Below, piece by piece: positions 29,901-39,700 of a DNA stretch of 64,000 nt. The stretch covers positions 115,826-179,825 of the forward strand of contig NZ_JAENBO010000004.1 in NCBI RefSeq assembly GCF_016481305.1. Direction: 5' to 3'. The notes beneath the pieces are model-generated. The model was given only the letters and a program-made list of their open reading frames with translations, ran no database searches and had not been told where the DNA came from. The position numbers were made by a program, and so were the translations under genes. Each line of letters opens with the position of its first letter. The stretch's first letter is position 1. The stretch is from Streptococcus pacificus. Lineage in GTDB: Bacteria > Bacillota > Bacilli > Lactobacillales > Streptococcaceae.

Positions 29901-32900
29901 ATGCCGTGCTTCCAGTTGTTCCAGGTATTGCCGAGTGGAAAGGCCATACAGGTCACTTTGCAGTAACTGATGGTGCTCGCATTGTTGTTCAACCAAAAGA
30001 CCAAGAAGCCCTTCGTTATGCCGTTGAGAGCTTCAAAGAGGACTATGAAGCAATCACTGGTAAGAAGATCACTATTGTTTATGACACTACACCAGTTGCA
30101 GGAGACTTCTACTTTGAATTAAATGATAGCCATCCAGGTCTTAAAGAAGAAGGCTACTTAATGACCATCGATGATGTTGTTAAGGTAGAGGCTAGTCATA
30201 AGACAGGTGCCTTCTGGTCAACACAAACCCTTCTTCAAGTCTTAAAACAAGACTCAAGCCAAATTGCCAAGGGTATGGCTAGAGATTACCCTAAATACGC
30301 TCGTCGTGGCTTTATGCTTGATGTTGGCCGTAAACCAGTTCAATTATCAACGCTTAAAGACATGATTAAGACTTTGTCATGGTACAAGTATAACGATTTC
30401 CAACTACACTTGAATGATAACTACATCTGGGTAGAAGAGTATCAAAATACAGATAACCCTTATGGTGCTTACTCTGCTTTCCGTCTAGAATCAGATATTA
30501 AGGCAGGTGGAAATAATGGCCTCAATAAGGCTGACTTGACAGCTAAAGATTTGTATTATACTAAAGCGGAATTTAAAGAATTAATGGCTTTTGCCAAGAA
30601 TCGTGGTATTCAAATAGTTCCAGAATTTGATGCTCCAGCACATGCTTTGGCCTTTACTAAGGTAAGACCAGACCTAACAATGACTGATAAGAGTGTTAGA
30701 CGTTGGGTTGACCATTTAGAAGTAAGTAATCCAGAAGCATTAGAATTTATCAAGAGTGTTTGGGACGAATATCTTGATGGAGAAGATTCGGTCTTTGGAG
30801 ACACTAATGTCATTCATATGGGTGTCGATGAATTTGAAGGAAATAACGAAGCCTTCCGTGCTTTCACAGATAGCCTTTTGAAATATGCTATCAGTAAAGG
30901 GAAAACACCTCGCTTCTGGGGAAGTCTAACGGCTAAACCAGGTAAGACTCCTGTTCATGTGGACGGTGTTGAGATGAACATCTGGAGTTTAGGATGGGCC
31001 AAACCAACGGATATGTATCAGGCAGGTTATAAGCTGATTAATACGTTAGATTCCTCACTTTATTGGGTTCCTGGGGCAAATTATTATCAAAACTTATTAA
31101 ATAGTGAAGCTCTTTATAATAACTGGGAAGCTAATAAGATGGGTAATACCGTTATCCCAGCCGGTTCTAAACAAATGCTTGGGGCAGCCTTTGCCATTTG
31201 GAATGACATGATTGGCAACCGAGCTAATGGTTTCCAAGATTATGACATCTATAAAGGCTTTGAGCAATCCCTTCCAGCCTTAGCAGCTAAGATGTGGGGT
31301 AATCGGGCAGTCGGAAATTACCGTGATTTAACTGCTAGAGTGGAAGCTATTGGTAAACCAGCCAAACAAAATCCATACAAAGAAGTTACTTCAGAATCAT
31401 CCGTAATCACTCGTTATCGCTTTGATTTAAGTAACTTAGAAGACCTATCTGGAAACAACAATGATGGTGTAACAGCCAAGAATGTTGACTATGAAGCAGG
31501 TAAGAACAAGACTGCAGTTCGTTTCAATGGTGGGGAAAGCTATATTGAAACACCAATCACATCAGTTGGACCAAATAATAGTTTTTCTGTCTTAGTAAAA
31601 TTAGATGCCGATGCAGATGGGGAACAAATCCTAGCTGAAAATGGGCATACAGCTCTTAAACTAGTTCAGAAAGAAACTGGTAAAGTAGGCTTCTCAGCTG
31701 AAAACTATGATTATTCATTCAACTACACCTTACCAAAAGATGAATGGGTACAATTAACCTTTAGAGGTTATGAAGGTCGTACAGAATTGTATGTGAATAA
31801 CCAATTAGTTGATACTCTTTCTCAATCACAAACAGGTCGCCTCTTAGCTACCTTAGTCTTACCAACACAATACATTGGTAGTCAAACAAAAGCCTTTAAA
31901 GGGATGCTTGATGACCTTGTGATTAGTCAGTACCAAGAAGAAGAGAATTATCTAGATAGAACTAATTGGCAAGTGGCAAGTGATAATGAAAATGCTGATG
32001 GTACTGCAGATAAAGCTTTTGATGGTGATTTATCAACCATTTGGCATACAAAGTGGTCACCAAGAAAGCAAGAACTACCAGCAAGTGTGACGATTGATAT
32101 GACTGCATCTCACTTTGTGGATAAATTAATTTATGTGCCAAGAAAAGGTGTTAAAAATGGTAATATTACCGAATACAAACTTTACGGTAAGCTAGCTGAA
32201 AATGATGAGTATCATTTACTTAAAGAAGGTAGTCTTTCAGATGATGCCTCAACTAAGATTATTGGCTTTACAGCAGAAGCACTACGTTATCTGAAATTAG
32301 ATGTTCTTTCTGGTTTTGGAGGTTTTGGTTCTGCAGCGGAGATTATGGTGAGTCAAAGTGATCTTAAAAAACCATTAAGAGAACTGGCTCTAGAGGGACA
32401 AGCTCATCAAGAATTGGCAAGTCACTATAAGACAGACTCTGTGACCGCTCTCGTACAAGCTTTAGAAGAGGCTCAAACGATTTTAGCAGATTCAGAAAAT
32501 AATCCACAAGCAGTTAAAGAGGCTATGACAAATCTTCAAGCAGCTATTGATGCACTTGAGATTCGTCAAGATGAGAGACTTTCTAAGGTGCCAAGTACAG
32601 CACCGACAGCCGAAGACAAACCATCCATTGTGTTTACCAATGGAAAAGGGGTAATCAACGAAGTGCCTGAATTAACCTTCTCAACAGAAAAACGAGAATT
32701 AAAAGATGACACATCAGGTGTCATGGTTCAACTAGAAGTTGGTGAAATCGCAGCTATCGAAGGCATTAGTGTTGGCCATAAAGAAACCAAAGATCCAAGT
32801 ACACCAAATGTGCTTAAAGATAAAGACTATGACCTCTTTGATATCTCATTAGTTGATGCTAATGGTCAAGCCATCAGTCCATTAAAAGACACACTCGTTA

Positions 32901-33508
32901 TCATGCCAGTAGACGAAGGCAAAACCGTAGGAAAAGTGGTTTACCTCCCAAATACTGACCAAGAAGAAGAACTTGACTTTACGATGACAAGTTATGTGGA
33001 TGCTAATGGTAAAACACAACAAGGCGTTGTCTTTGTGGCAAAACACTTTAGTGAATATGGTATTGTTTATCAGGTGAGAGAAACAAAAGTGCCATCTGAT
33101 GCGCCAACAGCGAAAGACAAACCGGTCTTTGAAGGAACACTTGAAAGTAAGGTACCATCTGATGCTCCAAACTATGAGTTACCGGAATCAGATTTTGTTC
33201 CTGAAACATCTGTACCAAAAGTGGCACCAAAAGCACAAGACAAACCAGTCTTTGAAGGAACACTAGAAAGTAAGGTACCATCAGACGCGCCAAGCCATCA
33301 ATTACTAGCCTTTGAAGGCAAACTAGAGCCAATGAGTAAAGAGGATAAGCAAGTTGAGAAGAAAGCAGACCAAGCCTCTTCAACAACACAAGCTAAAGCC
33401 TTACCAAACACTGGTGATACGACAAATTCAGCAGTGTTAGGCACCATGTTAGCTTTATCATCATTAGCTTTATATGGTTATGGCAGAAAAAAAGGTGAGC
33501 AAGAGTGA
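23921..33508 (+). CDS. Giant wall-anchored GH2 beta-galactosidase / GH20 beta-hexosaminidase fusion
   Basis: A 3195-residue two-enzyme chain. Layout: YSIRK signal (1-43), acidic linker to about 143, GH2 beta-galactosidase (about 143-780) with acid/base E579 in T-G-N-E-V and nucleophile E669 in Y-G-S-E-T-A-S, like pneumococcal BgaA, then Ig-like modules (about 785-1180), a galactose-binding-like region and CBM32 (about 1435-1580), two F5/8 modules (1606-1749, 1753-1894), GH20 (about 1996-2480) with catalytic D2303-E2304 in H-M-G-V-D-E, LamG (2494-2670), CBM32 (2677-2812), a FIVAR-like helical segment (2819-2884), the shared module (2890-3053) and LPNTG (3161-3165). It should remove terminal beta-galactose and then beta-GlcNAc or GalNAc. 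The GH20 may instead be a lacto-N-biosidase, because R-G-F-M-L-D-V-G-R-K resembles bifidobacterial LnbB. Its own promoter has a cre box. Confidence 0.93.
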   Translation: MNRRKDSNWNKLFHYSIRKTTLGVGSVVVGVFLFGVNPVTAMADATESATPEVTAVPEVTSKETQPEVSESEIVQASPVEVEISPEESTTPVAEAENLIQPAAEDVSEEITEETPATPTKEDSADSNNQDDSQSTKGVSTSPEAWHKFNHFTKTDQTVNFDNDWKFHLGEVAGASGKEFDDSSWLMLNLPHDFSLTQDYTTNGEAESGYKPGGTGWYRKSFSVNEEVANGRVSIQFDGSYMETEVFINGTSLGVHPYGYNAFSFDLTPYLNVNEENTLAVKVVNKVPSSRFYSGSGIYRSVHLNLEPKVHLAEYGISVKTPDLATTYESSEGATVAIAAEVLNEDSNSTNIQIKTILFERNEDGSLGTKVHETSLTDEVTIQANQTGTVNNTFKLVNPKLWSVDNPNLYVLQTEVYKEGQKIQTNQQEIGFRYMSFDAETGFKLNGQAMKLKGVSMHHDQGSLGASAYYDAVERQFELLKDMGVNTVRVTHNPSARVMKDIANRKGMMLIDEAFDTWIHAKNGNTYDYARWFNQQLGTTAQHLNGAKSENQTWAEYHIKQMVKSGLNDPSIIMWSTGNEVLEGHSGNPASYPQIISNLMQWVDEVDGTRPATLGDNKLKNKHQTSISMANALTNKSEGLQGIVGYNYASGSQYDEGHRTNPNWIIYGSETASAINSRGIYNVKGTERRSDKQLTAYDQSTVNWGKVASEAWYDVITRDFVAGEFVWTGFDYLGEPTPWNNTASGAAFTNPLPKSSYFGIIDTAGLPKDSYYFYRSQWNTKDTTLHVLPAWKESVVQKDHQNNVEVVVYSNAAEVELQYINNDGQVTSLGKKKFTKETTRAGYTYQIYKGQGKQGAEHRNLYLTFTVPYADGTLKAIAYDENGQIINDTIGNKEVKTFGTAHQLVTTVTKHSEKVTDHSLAYVEVTVQDDQGNFVADANNVISIAVEGPAELVAMDNGDATDHQSYQDNNRKAFSGKVVAILRMTGKSGTVKIAASSAGLRASSASFTVTGQENTGDRKIDSYYLSKTMYIKKGTPLSLPKKVTVRYTDGSEEEKAISFDQEAINQSLEAGTTFVAKGIIENLDVNAEIVVSVIDQVAAIKNISFASEVGQNPQLPTQVQAYLADGTLLSAQFPVTWIVSQDMTFDREGLVTINGTADVLGDKLPVTATIRVARKTEQIDQNVAPTVVELTEDTQGKKSDNLQAIKDGSLIVSANPKGGPNQTIWSNYASAQNGDKDSTLTFRYDTAQNISQVVAYYHQDSASLRPPKAVTFSWSSGPGAANVAVNADILKTETVNGLTKITYQLEKITPAVIFNVHIENADEALANNRKPSTGIAELQLMTAIETFTQNSDASINSLKIGNYTVPTNQISQNMAIKAEPGTILASNTDKNVAVTILPIKNNQFRLFTESEDKSRQLVYDLTLITESPATDSDSRYLPRNSITLTAGSTEQRNGNQVENAKDFNLNSIWHSAWAGTAKENLWIQLDAGSVQKVNGFAYMARQDNSNNGKVTDYEILVSSDNSTWTKVKEGRFTDAKSWQEVTFEGVDARYVRLKAIHTLGDSQAQADRFMSASEVRLRVVSDGTTPPPVDQETPPTTNPESLKAQRINLAIGATASASDTERDFWGADKAIDGIVNRQESNKPSQSRWSTNRGETPRILNIDLGAQKAIDSFVINWERTNIKGFHIEYSTDGASYQTAYRKTDDSYNELDTTISLATPITAQHVRLTVDRFDGGANNWPSVSLYEFQIIGSENIEDLAHQKVATSNGDEVASFSADKAVDGDSSTRWASSVGQGTKSIQVDLGAVKEVASVVLNWERQNASQYKIQISHDGQDWTTVKTLTRKPSELKEIINLDAPQEARHVKVLIEAFDSRAEDRSGQMVDWATVSLYDFEVYAKPLVTKAVKSLRDIASALEIPELSKGMTKWSLPAVPFDVEISFIGADFEQIIDHDLSVYQPLVDTTVQVNYKLTRGDETYETPAYSILVKGQYEVTDEDNAVLPVVPGIAEWKGHTGHFAVTDGARIVVQPKDQEALRYAVESFKEDYEAITGKKITIVYDTTPVAGDFYFELNDSHPGLKEEGYLMTIDDVVKVEASHKTGAFWSTQTLLQVLKQDSSQIAKGMARDYPKYARRGFMLDVGRKPVQLSTLKDMIKTLSWYKYNDFQLHLNDNYIWVEEYQNTDNPYGAYSAFRLESDIKAGGNNGLNKADLTAKDLYYTKAEFKELMAFAKNRGIQIVPEFDAPAHALAFTKVRPDLTMTDKSVRRWVDHLEVSNPEALEFIKSVWDEYLDGEDSVFGDTNVIHMGVDEFEGNNEAFRAFTDSLLKYAISKGKTPRFWGSLTAKPGKTPVHVDGVEMNIWSLGWAKPTDMYQAGYKLINTLDSSLYWVPGANYYQNLLNSEALYNNWEANKMGNTVIPAGSKQMLGAAFAIWNDMIGNRANGFQDYDIYKGFEQSLPALAAKMWGNRAVGNYRDLTARVEAIGKPAKQNPYKEVTSESSVITRYRFDLSNLEDLSGNNNDGVTAKNVDYEAGKNKTAVRFNGGESYIETPITSVGPNNSFSVLVKLDADADGEQILAENGHTALKLVQKETGKVGFSAENYDYSFNYTLPKDEWVQLTFRGYEGRTELYVNNQLVDTLSQSQTGRLLATLVLPTQYIGSQTKAFKGMLDDLVISQYQEEENYLDRTNWQVASDNENADGTADKAFDGDLSTIWHTKWSPRKQELPASVTIDMTASHFVDKLIYVPRKGVKNGNITEYKLYGKLAENDEYHLLKEGSLSDDASTKIIGFTAEALRYLKLDVLSGFGGFGSAAEIMVSQSDLKKPLRELALEGQAHQELASHYKTDSVTALVQALEEAQTILADSENNPQAVKEAMTNLQAAIDALEIRQDERLSKVPSTAPTAEDKPSIVFTNGKGVINEVPELTFSTEKRELKDDTSGVMVQLEVGEIAAIEGISVGHKETKDPSTPNVLKDKDYDLFDISLVDANGQAISPLKDTLVIMPVDEGKTVGKVVYLPNTDQEEELDFTMTSYVDANGKTQQGVVFVAKHFSEYGIVYQVRETKVPSDAPTAKDKPVFEGTLESKVPSDAPNYELPESDFVPETSVPKVAPKAQDKPVFEGTLESKVPSDAPSHQLLAFEGKLEPMSKEDKQVEKKADQASSTTQAKALPNTGDTTNSAVLGTMLALSSLALYGYGRKKGEQE

Positions 33509-33570
33509 TAATTTATAATCCAAGTGTTCACTAAACAAAAAGACAAATCAGTTAACTGATTTGTCTTTTT
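32609..33570 (+). repeat. C-terminal anchor cassette, copy 2
   Basis: Second copy of the about 0.96-kb shared module, anchor, 3' UTR and terminator. It includes the same internal VPSDAP/DKPVFEG duplications as copy 1. Confidence 0.9.
33537..33570 (+). terminator. Perfect palindromic terminator of the GH2-GH20 gene
   Basis: The same 17-bp inverted repeat (33537-33553 with 33554-33570) as after the GH31 gene, followed here by extra T residues. Confidence 0.9.
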
Positions 33571-33654
33571 TTATTTGCTTGCTGTTGTCAAGAAATTAAG
33601 TTTTAAAACCTAAAAAAAAAGGACAATAATTAGCCTTTAAAATGCTTAAAATCA

Positions 33655-33708
33655 TTGACAAAATAAGGTAATCAATATATTATTATATTGAGTATAAAAA
33701 CGCTTACA
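33655..33708 (+). promoter_or_regulatory. Promoter and cre box of the GH20-GH29 gene
   Basis: TTGACA (33655-33660), a 17-base spacer and TATTAT (33678-33683): the best promoter of the three glycosidase genes. TAAAAACGCTTACA (33695-33708) lies at the start site, as in the preceding gene. Confidence 0.72.
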
Positions 33709-33793
33709 AAGAGCGGTTATTTTTAAGTTGCTTTTTATATACTATGAATTTATAGTACATAAAGGTTATTGTTTTTAATAATAGGAGGGATTT

Positions 33794-36700
33794 ATGAAGC
33801 GACATGAGGACTCAAATTGGAATAAACTTTTTCATTATTCCATTAGAAAAACAACACTTGGTGTAGGATCTGTTGTTGTTGGTGTTTTTTTATTTGGTGT
33901 CAACCCAATCATAGCTCAAGCTGATGAAACAGCTGACACAACAACAGTAGTAGAAACCAATAGTCTTGAGAAAGTAGCCGAACAACCACAAGTACAGGCG
34001 AACTCTTCAGATGAAAGACTTTCTAGTACTGAAGAGAATACACTTGATCAAGAGACGTTTAGTGACTCAGTGACAGCAGATGATGCATCAGATATCGTAA
34101 CAACTGATACTAATCTGGCTCTTAATAAGACATACACCAGTTCAGGCGTTGAAGCAAGTACTGATTACACAGAAAATCTCGCATTTGATGGTAATCTTGA
34201 TACTCGTTTTTCTTCTGCAAAAATGAAAACAGGTCAATCAGAGACTGCCGAACAAACGCCCCAGTGGTTGCAAATTGACTTAGGCAAAAAAGCTGAAATT
34301 AAATCAATTGAAGTTGATTTCTTTAAAAAAGTTTATGCGACCGATTATGTGATTGAAAGTTCAGCTGATGGTCAAAATGATTGGCAAACCATTAGTCATC
34401 GAACAGATTTAAAACCAAATGCCACCCTACAAGATCCTAAAGATAACATCACTTTTACACAACCTGTCATTAGTAATCGTTATTTAAGATTCTACTTTAA
34501 TAAAGTTAATCACTTTGCAGGTGGTAATGCCGTTTCTGTCAAAGAGATTGCTATTATGGGGAAACTTTTAGAAAAAGAACCTGCCACCAATCTAGCACTT
34601 AACAAAACTTATAGCAGCTCAGGAATCGAAGCGAATACTCCTTATACTGAAAATCTAGCCTTTGATGGTGATTTTGACACCCGTTATTCTTCAGCCAGAA
34701 TGAAGACCGATCGTACAGCAACGTCACAACAAACACCACAATGGCTACAAATTGATTTGGGTAGAAATGCTGAAATCGAGTCAATAACTGTTGATTTCTT
34801 TAAAAAAGTTTACGCGACTGATTATGTGATTGAAAGTTCAGCAGATGGTCAAAACAATTGGCAAACCATCAGCCATAGAACAGACTTGGTAGCTAATGAG
34901 AATCTTGAAGAACCACAAGATTTAATTATTTTTGACACACCAGTTACAAGCCAACGCTATCTAAGATTCCATTTCAATAAAATTAATCATTTTGCAGGTG
35001 GTAACGCAGTTTCTGTGAAAGACATTGCGATAATGGGCCGATTACTAAAAGAGGCACCTGTGACAAATCCTGCTACTAATTTAGCCCCAAATAAAACTTA
35101 TAGTAGTTCTGGTATTGAAGCGGGAACAAGCTATACAGCAGACCTTGCGTTTGATGAAAATACAGGTACTCGTTATTCTTCAGCTAGAATGAAGACAGAT
35201 CGTACAGCAACGTCACCACAAACACCACAATGGTTACAAATTGATTTGGGTAGAAATGCTGAAATTGAATCGATTACACTTGACTTCTTTAAAAAAGTTT
35301 ATGCCACTGATTATGTGATTGAAAGCTCAGCGGACGGTCAAAACAATTGGCAAGAAATTAGTCATCGAACCACTTTAGCACCAGATGCTAACCTAGAAGA
35401 CCCTAAAGATGTGGTTACTTTTTCTAGTCCTGTTAAGAGTCACCGTTTCTTGAGATTCCGTTTCAATAAAATTAATCATTTTGCAGGTGGTAATGCCGTT
35501 TCAGTTAATGAGATTACCATTATGGGAAGATTGACTGGTGAAGCACCAGTTATTATTAATCCACAAGAAAAGTTAGAACAAGCCACTCTTGCTATTGATG
35601 GCAACCGAGTAGTCTTGGCTAATATTTCTGAAGATGATGTCTATAGCTATGAAATTATCGGATCAAATAACCAATACCTTGTTGATAATCAAGGCAATAT
35701 CTCTTCTTATCGCTTAAATGATCAAACGGTAACTCTTTTAGTTGCTGCAAGAAATAAAGCAACCTCAGAATTAGTGACAACCACTAAGCTAAATAAAACT
35801 ATTGCGATTTCGGCTCACCATCAAGAAACAGTTGTTGGTAGCAATCAAAAACCACAGTTAGCGATTGATATTCAAGAATTTTTAGCAGGAGAAGGACTTC
35901 TTTCTATCGCAAAAGGTGACACAGTTTATGTTGACCCTAGTTTCCAAAAACAAGTGGATTTATTTAACGAAGACCTTGAAAACATTCTTGGCTTTAAATT
36001 GACTGCTGGCACACAAGAAAATGCAAAAATTAAATTTATTTTAACCAATGACTATAATTTGAAAGAAGAAGGCTATCTTCTTCGTGTCCTAGACGATACT
36101 ATCGAGGTTTATGCTCATGAGGCTAAAGCCTTTAACTATGCTGCTGTTACTATGGCACAAATGTTGCAAAAAGATCAGGCCTTAACGCGAGGCGTTTATC
36201 GAGATTATCCTAATTATGAAATTAGAGGAATGGTGCTTGATGTTGCTAGAGTTCCAATGCGCATGGACTTCCTTCAAAAAGTGTCTAAACTCTTTAGATG
36301 GTATAAATTAAATGAATTGCATCTTCATTTCAATGATAACCAATGGCCATCAGGGTCTAGAGCCAATCCAGAAAATTGGAAGGTTACTGAAACAGCTCAT
36401 CGTCTTGAAAGCCCAGCTTTCCCGTCGTTAAACAAGCAAGAATTCAAACACGATCGCTATGAGGGAGAGTATGACTTCTATCGTAATGTCTATGGCAATC
36501 CTGCCTATAGTATCGAAGACTTTAAAGCATTCCAAGAAGAAATCAAGTCTTATGGTGCTCATATCTTGGCAGAATTCGATAATCCTGGACACTCAGCGCA
36601 CTACAGTTTATATGCTTTAAATAATCCAGATAATATTGATTATCTTGGTAAACCAATTCATCACCCATCTGACCTAGAGGCTTTAGCCATCAATGAACAG

Positions 36701-39700
36701 GCTTATCCAGAACAAACGAAACGTGCTAAACGCTTTATAAAAGATTTGATTGATAGCTACTTAGACAATGATATTTTAAGCTATTCACAAATCCATCTTG
36801 GTGTCGATGAATATTGGGAGAAAAATGGGAATATTGAAAGCTTCAGAAACTACTTAAATGAGTTAAATCAATTGGCCAAATCACATGGTAAAACGCTGAG
36901 AACTTGGGGTGCTCTAACACAATTTAATGGTCAGACACCAGTTGACAAGGATATTATCTTTGATGAATGGGCTCAGTATGAATCTCTCACTGTTGATCGT
37001 ATTAATGAAGGCTATCGTGTGGTCAATGTTCCTCAACCATTTACCTACGTGACACCAGGACGTTACCACAAAGATATTATCAACGAGCAATATGTTTTTG
37101 AACACTGGAATCCTAGAGTCTTTAATCTTGCCAATAATATTCCAGTTAATAAGCGTGTTGCCCTAGAAGCAGAGCCATTAATCTTAGGAGCAAAAGGCGC
37201 ACTCTGGGGAGATGAACACCGTGAAGGGATTGAAGAGAGTGATTTATACGACCGTTTAGAAAAATCACTTGCCATGATTGGGTTTAAGACATGGTCAGGA
37301 AATGCTAATAGAAGCTTTATTGATTATCAAAGAGCGCTAGAAGCAACCAAACTAAAAAATAACTATCTCCCATTAAAAACGTCATCAGAAGTTCTAGTTA
37401 ATATTGATGCAAGCCGTGTCGCAGATAATACTGTTTATGATTTGAGTAATAACAGTCACACTTTCCAAAACGTTAACAATGTCGAAGTGGTTGAATTAGA
37501 AGATAATGACAAGTGGTTTGCCTTTAATGGGGATAATTATCTTGAAAGTGATATTGAAACCATTTCATTGCCATACACTTTAGAGATGACTATTCGTCCT
37601 ACTGACAGTAATAGTGGTAGTTTACTGGCCAGTCGTGATGGTGCTATTTTCCTCAATAAAAAAGGACGTCGTCAGTCTGGTGAAGTTGTGGATGGCTTCA
37701 TGTTGAATCGTTATTTCTACAGTCAAAACATCACTAATCCACTTGAAGCTGGTAAGGATTATAAGCTAACCTTCACTGCAACAAGAGAAACCCTTATTGT
37801 CTATATCAATGGTCAAGAAGTAGCAAGTTTTGCCCACCAAGATGAAACAGCAAGAAATTCAAACACTGAAGGGAACTTTAGAACCAGCTTTAATTTACCA
37901 TTCAATAAAATTGGTGAAGGCTTTAAAGGTTATATCAAAGACATTAAAGTTTATAATCGCTTTAGCGAGTCTGATGAAATAGGTAAAGAAACCCTTGAAA
38001 AAGTTAACATCGCACTTCATAAGCCAGTCTACTCTCAAAGAAACAATTCTGCTTTCTTTGAACAAGGCATTCGTTCATACAGTCGCTTCAAATTAACTGA
38101 TGGTGATCTTGTTGCTGGAGATGGTCGTTGGAATTCAAGTAATACCGATAGCGATTTCTTCATTGTTGATTTAGAAAACCCACAAGAATTTTCAAGTGCA
38201 GAAGTTATTTTTGATAGTAGTCGTATCGCAGATTCCTTTAGAATTTTAGTTTCTGATGATTTGACCAAATTTACAGAATTAAAAACGGTGAGAGGTAATC
38301 AATCTGATCGTGTCGCTGTTGATTTCACCAACCAAACAGCACGCTATGTTAAGTTTGAAACTCTCAAGCGTCAAGCAGGTAAAAATGAAATTGGTGTCAG
38401 AGAATTCAGAGTTTATCAAACAAGAGACTCTAAAGAAGAATTAGCAACAGCCTTCAAACAAAAAGCAGTGGCTTTGACTGATAGCAAGTGGTTAGCCATC
38501 AACAATGTCTTAAACAATAAGTATGCTAGCAATCAAGCTATTCTGGATGCAAAAAAACAATTAGGTATTAATTCTGATACTAATGATAACCCTGATATAG
38601 AAGATGATGTTAACGAAGAAACAGTTATTGAAAACTTTGGTGCTGTTCCATCTCAATCTCAACTAGATTATCATAAACAAGAATTAGCAGCCTTTATCCA
38701 TTTTGGCATGAATACCTATACAAACCGTGAATGGGGAAATGGTAAAGAAGATGTTAATCTATTTAATCCAACTGAACTGGATACGGATCAGTGGATTAAA
38801 ACATTAAAAGACACTGGCTTTAAACGTACAATTATGGTTGTTAAACATCATGATGGTTTTGTTCTTTATCCAACCGAATATTCTAATCATAGTGTTGCTT
38901 CAAGTCCATGGAAAAATGGGAAAGGCGATGTTTTATTAGAACTTTCAGAATCAGCAACAAAATATGATATGGATTTAGGTGTCTACCTTTCTCCGTGGGA
39001 TGCTAACCATCCTAAATACTCTGTTGCAACACAAGATGAGTATAATGCTTATTATCTCAATCAATTAAAAGAAATTTTAGGAAATAATAAATATGGAAAC
39101 AACGGTAAATTCGTTGAGGTCTGGATGGATGGTGCTAGAGGTAGTGGTGCTCAAAATGTGACCTATACATTTGAAGAATGGTTTAATTACATACGTGAGC
39201 AAGAAGGTGATATCACAATCTTCTCAAACCAACCAACAAATGTTCGCTGGATTGGTAATGAAAGAGGCATCGCAGGTGATCCAATTTGGCATAAAGTGAC
39301 TGCCGAAGCTATTAAAAATGGTCCAACAAATGCTTATCTTAACACTGGCGACCCTAATGGTGATTTGTATTCAGTAGGTGAAGCAGATGTTTCCATCAGA
39401 CCAGGATGGTTCTATCATGCTAATCAACAACCAAAATCATTACGAGATTTAATGAGCATTTATTTCAAATCAGTAGGTAGAGGAACTCCGTTACTACTGA
39501 ATATTCCACCGGATCAACGTGGTAAATTTGCTGATGCTGATATTGAAAGATTGCATGAGTTCCATAATACGATTGAAGAGATGTATGCAACTGACTATGC
39601 TAGAAACGCTTCAGTGACTGCGTCCTCAACTAGAAAAAATACAAAATATAGTACAACTCATCTCACTGATGGTGATGATAATACCACTTGGGCTTTATCA

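Noticed and set aside
33048..33389. Minus-strand Leu-rich frame, with a similar one at 41910
   Set aside because: Both are opposite the repeated VPSDAP-coding DNA; the Leu-rich pattern comes from the repeats.
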